A DNA stretch of 64,000 nt from Kutzneria kofuensis (GTDB lineage Bacteria; Actinomycetota; Actinomycetes; Mycobacteriales; Pseudonocardiaceae). The position numbers and the translations under genes are program-made. The notes below the pieces were generated by a model, which was not told where the DNA came from, searched no databases, and saw nothing but the letters and a program-made list of their open reading frames with translations. Of this stretch, positions 35,674-43,294 are shown in pieces. The stretch is taken from NCBI RefSeq assembly GCF_014203355.1, contig NZ_JACHIR010000001.1:3722038-3786037 (forward strand), in the 5' to 3' direction. Positions within the stretch are counted from its first letter, which is position 1. The number at the start of each line of letters is the position of its first letter.

Positions 35674-35677
35674 CTCC

Positions 35678-36778
35678 ATGGCGCGGTCAATGCATGTGCG
35701 ACGGCCGGCGACGCTGGCATCCCTCGCCGCTGAGCTGGGCGTTTCGCGGACAACGGTGTCCAACGCATACAACCGGCCCGACCAGCTCTCGCCGGAGCTG
35801 CGGCGGCGGGTGTTGGAGACGGCACGACGGTTGGGCTATCCGGGCCCGGACCCGGTCGCACGGTCACTGCGCACCCGCAAGGCGGGCGCGGTGGGGCTGC
35901 TGCTGACCGAGAACCTGTCGTACGCGTTCCGTGACCCGGCCGCGGTGGGCTTCCTGGAGGGACTGGCGCTGGCGTGCGAGGACGCCGGCCAGGGCCTGCT
36001 GCTGGTGCCGGCGAATCCGGAACGCGAGGACGTGGCCGCGGTGCACCGCGCCGGCGTCGACGGTTTTGTGGTCTATTCGGTGCCCGACGACGACCCGCAC
36101 CTCGCGGCCGTGCTCGAACGGCCGGTGCCGACCGTGGTGTGCGACCAGCCCGAGCTGGACACGGTGGACCGGGTCGGGATCGACGACCGGGCCGCCATCA
36201 CCCAGATCGCCGACCACCTGATCGAGCTGGGGCACCGCCGGGTCGGTGTGCTCTGCATGCGGCTGGCGCGGGACCGCAACGACGGCTTCGTCAACGCCGA
36301 CCGCCAGCACACGGCGCATTTCCACGTGCAGCGGGCCCGGCTGGAGGCGCTGGCCACCGCGTTCACCGCGGCGAACGTGGACTGGACGACCGTGCCGGTG
36401 GTCGAGCGCTTCGACCACAGCATCGCCTCCGGCGCGTCCGCCGCTGCCCAGCTGCTGGACCGGGATCCCCAGGTCACGGCCCTGATCTGCACCTCGGACA
36501 TCCTCGCGCTGGGCGCGCTGGCCGAGGCCCGGCGGCGGGGACTGCGGGTGCCGCAGGACCTCACCATCACCGGCTTCGACGGCATCACCGAGAGCGAGCG
36601 GGCCGGGCTGACCACCGTGCGCCAGCCCGTGCTGGAGAAGGGCCGGGCCGCCGGCAAGCTGCTGGTCAACGCCGCCGACCACAACCGCCCGCGGACCGTG
36701 ACGCTGGCCACCGAGCTGGTCATCGGCACCACCTCCGCGCCGCCCCGGATCACCGAGGAACGCTGGTTCGGTCCCTGA
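35678..36778 (+). CDS. LacI-family transcriptional regulator (second)
   Basis: 366 aa from ATG 35678. The HTH is ATLASLAAELGVSRTTVSNAYNRPDQLSPELRRRVLETARRLGY, and the sensor domain includes GFLEGLALACEDAGQGLLLVPAN and TITGFDGITESERAGLTTVRQP. No ribosome site precedes the ATG. Instead a perfect palindrome overlaps that position, so the mRNA may be leaderless or the site autoregulatory. An upstream in-frame ACG/GTG region (from 35555) lacks homology. Target genes unknown; possibly the ABC ATPase promoter or distant genes. Confidence 0.9.
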   Translation: MARSMHVRRPATLASLAAELGVSRTTVSNAYNRPDQLSPELRRRVLETARRLGYPGPDPVARSLRTRKAGAVGLLLTENLSYAFRDPAAVGFLEGLALACEDAGQGLLLVPANPEREDVAAVHRAGVDGFVVYSVPDDDPHLAAVLERPVPTVVCDQPELDTVDRVGIDDRAAITQIADHLIELGHRRVGVLCMRLARDRNDGFVNADRQHTAHFHVQRARLEALATAFTAANVDWTTVPVVERFDHSIASGASAAAQLLDRDPQVTALICTSDILALGALAEARRRGLRVPQDLTITGFDGITESERAGLTTVRQPVLEKGRAAGKLLVNAADHNRPRTVTLATELVIGTTSAPPRITEERWFGP

Positions 36779-36790
36779 TCCGACATGACA

Positions 36791-36823
36791 ACGGCCCCAC
36801 CTTCGCGCGGAAGGTGGGGCCGT
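36791..36823. terminator. Bidirectional terminator between LacI and LPGL-repeat genes
   Basis: ACGGCCCCACCTTC (36791-36804) and its exact complement (36810-36823) make a 14-bp perfect stem with a 5-base loop, between two convergent genes. Confidence 0.85.
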
Positions 36824-36837
36824 TTGTGGGTTACGGC

Positions 36838-38460
36838 TCAGATGCCGTTGATCGGCAGACGCGGCGCGTGACCGAGCACGCCACCCAGAACGTCCGCGGT
36901 GTTGGGCAGGCCCGGCACGACGGTGCGGGCGGAGTCGTCGGCCGGCATGGTCGTGGTGAACGACGGGCCGAGGGCCGGGATGCCGTGGAAGCCGCTGACG
37001 GTGGCGCCGGGCACGGCCGGCACGGCCAGGGGCAGCTTCGGCAGGACGGAGTCGACGACCGGCAGCTCACGCTGCTGGCCGGCCAGGCCCGGCAGCGGCA
37101 GCTTCGGCAGGGCGGGGACGGCCGGGACCGGCAGCAGCTCGCGGCCGGCGACGGAGCTCAGCGGGGTGCTGGCCAGCAGCGCGGCGACCGGGGTGGTGGC
37201 GATCAGGCCGTACACCATGTCCAGGCCCGGCAGCGCGGGCAGCGCCCGCTGCTGGCCACCCAGCATCGGCAGGGCCGGCAGCGCCGGGAGACCCGGCAGC
37301 GAACGCTCGGCGGCGACGCCACCCAGCAGACCGTTCACCGGCAACGCGCCCAGCAGGTTCAGACCCGGCAGATCACGCTCAGCCGCAACCCCACCCAACA
37401 GACCGTTCACCGGCAACGCGCCCAGCAGGTTCAAGCCCGGCAGATCACGCTCAGCCGCAACCCCACCCAACAGACCGTTCACCGGCAGCGCACCCAGCAG
37501 GTTCAGACCCGGCAGATCACGCTCAGCCGCAACCCCACCCAACAGACCGTTCACCGGCAGCGCACCCAGCAGGTTCAGACCCGGCAGATCACGCTCAGCG
37601 GCAACGCCACCCAGCAGACCGCCGACCGGCAGCGTGCCGAGGAGGTCGGTGCCCGGCAGCGAACGCTGGCCGAGGCCCGGGAGCGGCAGCGGCAGCTGCG
37701 GCAGCGCCGGCAGGGAACGCCCGGCGGGCACGCCCGGCAGGGTCAGCGGCAGCTTGGGCAGACCCGGAAGGTCACGCTCGGCGGCGACGCCACCCAACAG
37801 ACCGCCCACGGGCAGCGTGCCGACCAGGTCGGTGCCCGGCAGCGAACGCTGCTGCTCGTCGTCCAGCGGCAGCTGCGGCAGGTTCGGCAGCTGCGTCGGG
37901 TCGGACAGCGTGGTGAGGTCGGGCAGCTTGGTCAGGTCGTGCAGACCGGCGGTCGGCACCTGGCCGCCGTAGGTGACGTTGGGCAGCGACCGCGAGGTGG
38001 TCACGTCGGGCAGCGCCGACACCGGCAGGCCGGTGAGCAGGCTCGGCACCTTGGGCAGCCGCGGCACGTCGGAGATGGCGATGTGGCTGGGGTCGATGGA
38101 CCGCTGCTGGTCGCCGCCGAGGGCGGGCAGCGCGGACAGGCCGGGCAGCTCCGGCTTCGGCAGGTCCTGGCCGTTGAGCTGGACGTTGCTCAGGGAGAGG
38201 CCCCCGCCGGCGAGGTCCTGCGGGTCGAGCGAGCGCTGCGTCTGACCGATCGGCATGGTCGGCAGCTGGATCTGGCTGGTGTCGGGCAGCGGCGGCAGGC
38301 CCTTGTGGCCGACGAGGTCGGTCAGGCGCAGCGCGGTGTCCGCGACACCGGTCGGGTCGCCGATCGGGGCGGGCGCGGCGGCGGCGTTGCCGGCGGTCAT
38401 CGCGAGCACGCCGCCGGCGAGCAGGGCGGCCGGAATTCCGCGCCTCATCCAGGTACGCAT
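36838..38460 (-). CDS. Secreted LPGL/QQRSL-repeat protein, function unknown
   Basis: 540-aa exported protein of no family I recognise. ATG 38460 has AAGGAGAA 8 bases upstream. The signal peptide is RRGIPAALLAGGVLAMTAGNAAAA. The whole mature chain is low complexity, rich in Leu, Pro, Gly and Ala, with recurring QQRSLP and LPxLP units. Its centre has four tandem copies of a 24-residue unit beginning DLPGLNLLGALPVNGLLGG and ending VAAER, flanked by a fifth variant (SLPGTDLLGTLPVGG) and a sixth further on. No Cys pairs, catalytic motif or sorting signal is seen. The C-terminal ~90 residues are less repetitive (TTTMPADDSARTVVPGLPNTADVLGGVLGH). Possibly a structural or surface-coating protein (inference). 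It lies beside another exported protein of unknown role. Confidence 0.75.
   Translation of the reverse strand: MRTWMRRGIPAALLAGGVLAMTAGNAAAAPAPIGDPTGVADTALRLTDLVGHKGLPPLPDTSQIQLPTMPIGQTQRSLDPQDLAGGGLSLSNVQLNGQDLPKPELPGLSALPALGGDQQRSIDPSHIAISDVPRLPKVPSLLTGLPVSALPDVTTSRSLPNVTYGGQVPTAGLHDLTKLPDLTTLSDPTQLPNLPQLPLDDEQQRSLPGTDLVGTLPVGGLLGGVAAERDLPGLPKLPLTLPGVPAGRSLPALPQLPLPLPGLGQRSLPGTDLLGTLPVGGLLGGVAAERDLPGLNLLGALPVNGLLGGVAAERDLPGLNLLGALPVNGLLGGVAAERDLPGLNLLGALPVNGLLGGVAAERDLPGLNLLGALPVNGLLGGVAAERSLPGLPALPALPMLGGQQRALPALPGLDMVYGLIATTPVAALLASTPLSSVAGRELLPVPAVPALPKLPLPGLAGQQRELPVVDSVLPKLPLAVPAVPGATVSGFHGIPALGPSFTTTMPADDSARTVVPGLPNTADVLGGVLGHAPRLPINGI
37303..37662 (-). repeat. Tandem 72-bp coding repeats in the LPGL protein
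   Basis: Units at 37303-37374, 37375-37446, 37447-37518, 37519-37590 and 37591-37662, exactly 72 bases each. The middle copies are almost base-identical, which points to recent duplication. A diverged sixth unit is at 37774-37845. Confidence 0.9.
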
Positions 38461-38505
38461 GGGAAATGTTCTCCTTGTCGAATTTCCCGGGTCACGGGAG
38501 TAGAC

Positions 38506-38546
38506 GGGTGATCCCACGAACAAGCGATTCGGGGCAGGGATCACCC
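38506..38546 (-). promoter_or_regulatory. 10-bp perfect inverted repeat in the leader of the LPGL gene
   Basis: GGGTGATCCC (38506-38515) and GGGATCACCC (38537-38546) flank a 21-base loop, 46-86 bases upstream of the LPGL start. It could be an RNA hairpin in the 5' leader, a terminator for the upstream gene ending at 38605, or a dimeric operator. Confidence 0.45.
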
Positions 38547-38604
38547 ACAAAACGGGGATGAAGAGAAAAGGGGGACTGCGGACCGTTCGCTGAAGAAACG
38601 CGAA

Positions 38605-39336
38605 TCAGTCGGGGGTGATGCCGGGCTGACGACGCGCGGTCATCGGGACGCGGCGCGAGGACGCCTGCGTGAACAGGGCGGGCACGGCCGCGGGCACGGC
38701 GGTCACGCCGTCACCCAGGCACATGCCGGCGTTGCCGGACGGGCCGTCGTGGCCGCAGGCGCCGCTGGGCAGCGCCCCGAACGGCATCGCCTCGGACTTG
38801 GGCGTGCCGTCCGGACGGAGCGGGGCGACCGGGGTGCCCAGGTCGGCCTGTGGCCGCGCCGCGACCGCGTCGGCCGGGTGCTCGACCCGGCTCACGACCG
38901 GCGACGAGATGGCTCGCTGAGCGACCGGAACAGCTGCGACAGGAACGAAAGTCCTGTTCACGGCCGTGCGTGAAACCTGCTCCTCGGACCCGGCGGTGGC
39001 GATGTCGTCCAGCCGCTGCTCGACGAGGATCACCGGGGCGACCAGGTGCGGCACCGGGACCTCGATGGCCGGCACCGAGGGCGCGGCCGCCGGTAGCGCC
39101 TGCGCCGCCAGCCTCGCGTCCTGCCCGATGTGCACGGTGTGCGCGACCGAGTTGTCGACGACGTCACCGGCCGCGGACAACAGGGTGGAGACCGGGGCCG
39201 GCTCGGCGGCCGATGCCGTCGCCGAGGAGAGCAGCCAGGCCAGCGCGGTGCCGGCCAGCACGCCGCCGATCAGAACGACGGCACGCAGCAGCAGCGACCG
39301 AAAACGGTCGGCTCCCACCACTGCTTGCTCGTCCAT
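38605..39336 (-). CDS. Membrane-anchored extracytoplasmic protein, function unknown
   Basis: 243 aa. A short cytoplasmic N-terminus (DEQAVVGADRFR) is followed by one membrane helix (residues ~15-38, LLLRAVVLIGGVLAGTALAWLLSS). An Ala/Val/Pro-rich extracytoplasmic part follows. A distinctive C-terminal stretch, MPFGALPSGACGHDGPSGNAGMCLGDGV, carries two Cys that could form a disulphide. ATG 39336 has GAGAGGA upstream; GTG 39378 is an alternative start. It precedes the LPGL-repeat gene in the same direction, so the two may work together at the cell surface. No known family recognised. Confidence 0.65.
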   Translation of the reverse strand: MDEQAVVGADRFRSLLLRAVVLIGGVLAGTALAWLLSSATASAAEPAPVSTLLSAAGDVVDNSVAHTVHIGQDARLAAQALPAAAPSVPAIEVPVPHLVAPVILVEQRLDDIATAGSEEQVSRTAVNRTFVPVAAVPVAQRAISSPVVSRVEHPADAVAARPQADLGTPVAPLRPDGTPKSEAMPFGALPSGACGHDGPSGNAGMCLGDGVTAVPAAVPALFTQASSRRVPMTARRQPGITPD

Positions 39337-39435
39337 GACCGGAAACGGATCCTCTCGAACGACTTCCCGTGGATCCACACCGTACTGGATTCGCGTTGTC
39401 GAATAGTACGTCCAGCCGTTACACCATCGGGGGAA

Positions 39436-40140
39436 TCAGGTGAGCTTGAACGGCGTCGGCCGACTCGTGAGGTTACCGAGCTTTCCGACGACGACGTAAT
39501 CACCGGCGGGCAGCAGCGCCCCGCTGGGCGCGCAGTTCGGCGACGACGTGCGGCCGGCCCAGGCGATGCTGAAGGTGGCCTGCTCACCGGGCTGCAGCAG
39601 CCGGGTGTCCGGCGGCTGCTGGTAGTAGCAGTCGGAGCTGGACCACAGCCGGGTGTTGCCGTCGGCGGTCAGCACGAGCAGCTCGCGGAGCTGCCGGGTG
39701 ACCTCCCGCTTGCACGCCACCGGGCCCGAGTTGGTGATGACCAGCGTGAGCAGCGGCGCCTGGCCGACCCGGTAGCTGGGCTGCGCGACGCGTCCCTCGA
39801 CGGTGATCGAGGTGTCCGGGCACGGGCCGGGCGGGGGCGGCGGTGGCGGCGGCCCGGTCGTGGTGCTGGTCGTCGGCACGGGCGAGGCCGACGAGGAGGA
39901 GGACGCCCCGGCGGCCGCGATCGTGCCGCTGGTCGGGGGCGAGGACGTGAGGCGCTTGCTGGAGGTGGTGGCGACGCTCTGCTTGTTGGCCACGCCCTGC
40001 GGGTCGGCCTGCGTGCCGCCGCCGAGCCAGCTTGAGATGATCACCGCGAGCAGCACGACCACCAGGATCGAGCAGCCGAGCGCGACCGCCCGGCGGCGCC
40101 AGTACACCGACGGGTCGAGCGGACCGGTGGGCTCGATCAT
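39436..40140 (-). CDS. Membrane-anchored protein, Rv3587c-like by position
   Basis: 234 aa. A short N-terminus (IEPTGPLDPSVYWRRRAVA) precedes one membrane helix (~18-40, LGCSILVVVLLAVIISSWL). A Ser/Thr/Pro linker including a run of eight Pro follows, then a C-terminal beta domain with four Cys (GPCPDTSITVEG, NSGPVACKREVTRQLRELLVL, SSSDCYYQQPP, PNCAPSGALLPAGDYVVVGKLG). The layout resembles mycobacterial Rv3587c, which also sits next to canB and mutY. Extracytoplasmic role unknown. Confidence 0.7.
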   Translation of the reverse strand: MIEPTGPLDPSVYWRRRAVALGCSILVVVLLAVIISSWLGGGTQADPQGVANKQSVATTSSKRLTSSPPTSGTIAAAGASSSSSASPVPTTSTTTGPPPPPPPPGPCPDTSITVEGRVAQPSYRVGQAPLLTLVITNSGPVACKREVTRQLRELLVLTADGNTRLWSSSDCYYQQPPDTRLLQPGEQATFSIAWAGRTSSPNCAPSGALLPAGDYVVVGKLGNLTSRPTPFKLT

Positions 40141-40277
40141 GCACCGACGGTAACGCCGCCGACACCGACCGCCAGGGATTCTGGCGGTCACCCAATCCGG
40201 TTGTGTCTTTGCTCAATAGCCCTTGTCAGGGATCACTCGACCAGGTGCCATAGACATCGGACGCAGGGAGGTGCGAC

Positions 40278-40784
40278 ATGACCGCCATCGACGAGTTGCT
40301 CGAACGCAATGCCGCACTGGTCGACCGGACCCGTGGGGACCGCTCGTCGGCCAGCCCGTCGCTGCACATCGCGGTGCTGACGTGCATGGACGCCCGGATC
40401 AGGGTGTTCGAGCTGTTCGGCCTGCAACAGGGTGAGGCGCACGTGCTGCGCAACGGCGGCGGTGTGGTGACCGACGACGTGATCCGCTCGCTGGCGCTGA
40501 GCCAGCGCAAGCTGGGCACCCGGGAGATCATGGTCGTCCAGCACACCTCGTGCGGGCTGTCGATGACCACCGATGACGAGTTCAAGGACGAGCTGGAGGC
40601 CGACACCGGCCTGCGGCCGACCTGGGCCGTCGAGGCGTTCCGGGAGGTCAAGGACAGCGTGCGGACGTCCATGGCCCGGCTGCGGCACAGCGTGTTCCTG
40701 CCGTACACCGACAACATCCGCGGCTTCGTCTACGACGTGCACAACGGTGCCCTGCACGAGGTGTTGTCACCCGGCCAGGGATAA
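40278..40784 (+). CDS. Beta-class carbonic anhydrase
   Basis: Interconverts CO2 and bicarbonate. 168 aa. Zinc ligands Cys36 (LTCMDAR), His89 and Cys92 (QHTSCG), with the Asp38-Arg40 catalytic dyad. RNGGGVVTDDVIRSLALSQRKLGTREIMVV is the conserved core. Equivalent by position to M. tuberculosis Rv3588c (canB), next to mutY. ATG 40278 has GGGAGGTGCGAC upstream. The mutY start is 9 bases after its stop. Confidence 0.92.
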   Translation: MTAIDELLERNAALVDRTRGDRSSASPSLHIAVLTCMDARIRVFELFGLQQGEAHVLRNGGGVVTDDVIRSLALSQRKLGTREIMVVQHTSCGLSMTTDDEFKDELEADTGLRPTWAVEAFREVKDSVRTSMARLRHSVFLPYTDNIRGFVYDVHNGALHEVLSPGQG

Positions 40785-40793
40785 TCGGGGGCG

Positions 40794-41666
40794 ATGCTTG
40801 CCGCCGACACACTGCTGAGCTGGTTCGACGACACGGCGCGGGACCTGCCCTGGCGGCGCCCCGAATGCACCGCGTGGGGCGTGCTGGTCAGCGAGATCAT
40901 GCTGCAACAGACCCCGGTCGCCCGGGTGGAGCCGATCTGGCACGAGTGGATGGCGCGCTGGCCGGTGCCGTCGGCGTTGGCCGCCGCCAGCCAGGGCGAC
41001 GTCGTCCGGGCGTGGGGCAAGCTCGGCTATCCGCGGCGGGCGCTGCGGCTGCACGAGGCTGCTTCCGCCATCGCCACGCTGCACGGCGACGTCGTGCCCG
41101 ACGACGTGGAGACCCTGCTGGCGCTGCCCGGCATCGGCGCGTACACCGCTCGCGCCGTCGCCGCCTTCGCCTACGGCAAGCGGTGTCCCGTCGTCGACAC
41201 CAACGTGCGCCGGGTCGTCGCCCGTGCCGTGCACGGCACCGGTGACGCCGGGCCGCCGTCCACCAACCGGGACATGGCCGACGTCGAGGCCCTGCTCCCA
41301 GGCGCCGACGCCGTCGCCGCGCGCTACTCCGCCGCGCTCATGGAGCTCGGCGCCATCGTCTGCACCGCCCGTGCGCCGCGCTGCGCCGACTGCCCCGTCT
41401 TCGACACCTGCGCCTGGCAGCTCGCCGGCCGTCCCGCGTACAACGGGCCCGCCAAGGCCGTGCAGAAGTTCGCCGGCACCGACCGCCAGGTGCGCGGCCG
41501 GCTGCTCGACGTGCTCCGCGGCGCCCCCGGGCCGGTCGCCCGTCCGCTGCTCGACGCCGCCTGGGCCGACGCCGCGCAGCGGGACCGCTGCCTCGACTCG
41601 CTGCTCGTCGACGGCCTCATCGAGCAGACCGACTCCGGGCTGTTCGCCCTGCCGGGTGAGCACTGA
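40794..41666 (+). CDS. mutY: A/G-specific adenine DNA glycosylase
   Basis: Removes adenine opposite 8-oxoguanine. 290 aa. The HhH-GPD core contains LPWRR, SEIMLQQTPVARV, LPGIGAYTARAVAAFAYGKRCPVVDTNVRRV (helix-hairpin-helix and catalytic Asp). The [4Fe-4S] loop is CTARAPRCADCPVFDTC (C-x6-C-x2-C-x5-C). The C-terminal NUDIX-like 8-oxoG-recognition domain of E. coli MutY is reduced to a ~65-residue winged segment, which is usual in actinobacteria. Downstream of the carbonic anhydrase gene. Confidence 0.93.
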   Translation: MLAADTLLSWFDDTARDLPWRRPECTAWGVLVSEIMLQQTPVARVEPIWHEWMARWPVPSALAAASQGDVVRAWGKLGYPRRALRLHEAASAIATLHGDVVPDDVETLLALPGIGAYTARAVAAFAYGKRCPVVDTNVRRVVARAVHGTGDAGPPSTNRDMADVEALLPGADAVAARYSAALMELGAIVCTARAPRCADCPVFDTCAWQLAGRPAYNGPAKAVQKFAGTDRQVRGRLLDVLRGAPGPVARPLLDAAWADAAQRDRCLDSLLVDGLIEQTDSGLFALPGEH

Positions 41667-41709
41667 CGCTCCGGTTGCCGGGTCCGGTGCGACCCCGCAC
41701 CCTGTCGCC

Positions 41710-41967
41710 ATGGCGACCTGCGATGTCTGCGGCAACGACTACTGGATGGCGTTCGAGATCCGGACCGTGACCGGCGAGAGCCACTGGTTCGACTCGTTCG
41801 AGTGCGCGATGGAGAAGCTCGCGCCGCGCTGCGAGCGGTGCAACTGCCGCATCGTCGGGCACGGCGTCGAGGTCGAGGGCCGGTTCTACTGCTGCGCCCA
41901 CTGCGCCCGGACCGTCGCCGAGCTCGGCAATCAGATCCGCGACGCCGTCGGGGTCCGTCCGTCCTGA
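41710..41967 (+). CDS. Small zinc-ribbon protein
   Basis: 85 aa with ten Cys/His candidates. CDVCGNDYW and then FECAMEKLAPRCERCNCRIVGHGVEVEGRFYCCAHCA form two treble-clef-like CxxC modules. Small, soluble, no enzyme motif. Structural zinc or metallothionein-like storage are both possible. 43 bases after mutY. Confidence 0.7.
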   Translation: MATCDVCGNDYWMAFEIRTVTGESHWFDSFECAMEKLAPRCERCNCRIVGHGVEVEGRFYCCAHCARTVAELGNQIRDAVGVRPS

Positions 41968-41985
41968 GGCGTGTTGGATGGCTCC

Positions 41986-42513
41986 ATGGCACAGGCCCTG
42001 GAGTTCTTCTTCGACGGTGAGGCCGACACCGCGGTGCGGGCGCTGTGGCAGCGGCTGGAACGGGCCGGCGTGCCGAGCCTGGCCACCCGCAGCCACCGCC
42101 GGCACCGGCCGCACGTCACCTTCGCCCTCGGCGGCGCCTTCACCCGGCAGACCCGGGCCGACCTCGCCGCCGAGCTGAGCCTGCTGGCGCTGCCCAGCAT
42201 CTGGCTCTACACCCTCGGCACCTTCCCCACCACCGACACCCACCTCGTGCTCACCGCCGTCGTCGACGCCGAGCTGCTGGCCGTCCACTCCGCCGTGCAC
42301 GACGTGCTGGCCAAGAAGGTCCGCAACCCCGTCGCCTACTACCTGCCCGGCTCGTGGGTGCCGCACTGCACGCTGGCCCAGGAGATCGACACCGCCACGC
42401 TCGCCGCCGGCATCGCCGCCCTGCACCCCGCGGAGCCGATCCGGGCCGAGGTCGACGAGGTCGGCATCACCGACACCGTCACCGGTGAGGTGGACGTGCT
42501 GTTCAGCCGTTGA
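41986..42513 (+). CDS. 2'-5' RNA ligase-like (2H phosphoesterase) protein
   Basis: 175 aa with the two H-x-T motifs of the 2H superfamily: RPHVTFAL near residue 44 and VPHCTLAQ near residue 126. They are spaced as in LigT/ThpR cyclic phosphodiesterases. The start at ATG 41986 gives MAQALEFFFDGEAD, the usual first strand. Substrate unknown; acts on 2'-5' or cyclic phosphates in studied members. The 3' end overlaps the convergent hydrolase by 11 bases. Confidence 0.85.
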   Translation: MAQALEFFFDGEADTAVRALWQRLERAGVPSLATRSHRRHRPHVTFALGGAFTRQTRADLAAELSLLALPSIWLYTLGTFPTTDTHLVLTAVVDAELLAVHSAVHDVLAKKVRNPVAYYLPGSWVPHCTLAQEIDTATLAAGIAALHPAEPIRAEVDEVGITDTVTGEVDVLFSR

Positions 42514-43261
42514 GCAGCTCGGACAGGAAGGCCTCCACGGCGCCGCGGTAGACGCCGGGGGCGCTGAGCTGGACCAGGTGGCCGGCGCCTTCGACGACGA
42601 TGTGCCGGCCGTCGGCAACCCGGGCGGCCATGGCGGCTTGCTGGTCCGGCGGCATCAAGGTGTGCTCGGCCTCGATGACCAGCAGCGGGGCCCGGACGCG
42701 ATCGACGAAGGGCCAGTAGTCGCGCCGGCCCCATTCGGCGGCGATGCGGTAGAGGTCCTCGATGTCGGCGATGAGGTGGTAGCCGTCGGGACGTTCCTCG
42801 AAGCACTCGACGAAGTAGTCGCCGACCGGGCCGAAGAAGCTGCGGACGTGCGCCAAGGACTGGAATGGCACGGGCCAGCGGGAGAACTCGGCCCGCCAGG
42901 GCTCGACGGTGCGGCCGCGCTGGTCGGGGGCGAAGTCCTCGACGACCACGCCCCGCACGAGGTCGGGTTCGAGAGCGGCCAGGACCAGGGCGTGCAGGCC
43001 GCCCATGGAGTGGCCGATGACGACCGACGGGCCGAGGTCGAGGCGGCGGATCGTCTCGGCGGCGTCGAGGGCGAAGTCCTCGGTGCGCCAATCGCCGCCG
43101 CGACGCGTATTACGACCGTGTCCCCGCGCATCGAGACCGACCACCCGCCCGTACCGGACCAGCCACCGGGCGACCGGCCACCAGGTGGTGGCCCGGCCCA
43201 TCAGCCCGTGCAGCAACAGGATCCCGGGGCCGGAGCCGCCGAACTCGACGACATCGAACAC
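42503..43261 (-). CDS. Alpha/beta-fold hydrolase
   Basis: 252 aa. The oxyanion region is LLHGLMGRATTW, DARGHGRNTRRG is conserved, and the nucleophile elbow is VIGHSMGG (Ser). The acid Asp is probably in the cap/strand-6 region. The catalytic His is in EGAGHLVQL. GTG 43261 is chosen as start; GTG 43288 would add nine residues (CTRWYECS). Positional counterpart of mycobacterial Rv3591c. Substrate unknown. Divergent from the M1 peptidase, 33 bases apart. Confidence 0.85.
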   Translation of the reverse strand: MFDVVEFGGSGPGILLLHGLMGRATTWWPVARWLVRYGRVVGLDARGHGRNTRRGGDWRTEDFALDAAETIRRLDLGPSVVIGHSMGGLHALVLAALEPDLVRGVVVEDFAPDQRGRTVEPWRAEFSRWPVPFQSLAHVRSFFGPVGDYFVECFEERPDGYHLIADIEDLYRIAAEWGRRDYWPFVDRVRAPLLVIEAEHTLMPPDQQAAMAARVADGRHIVVEGAGHLVQLSAPGVYRGAVEAFLSELLNG

Positions 43262-43294
43262 GGAGCACTCATACCACCTGGTACACACTTCGGC

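Noticed and set aside
37303-37662. Possible CRISPR array from regular 72-base spacing
   Set aside because: There are no distinct spacers; the full 72 bases repeat and are in frame in a secreted protein. No cas genes nearby.
36899-37972. A repetitive plus-strand frame antisense to the LPGL gene (Arg/Ser/Gly-rich repeats)
   Set aside because: No ribosome site and no signal peptide, and its repeats are a by-product of the 72-bp units. The minus-strand gene has both signals.
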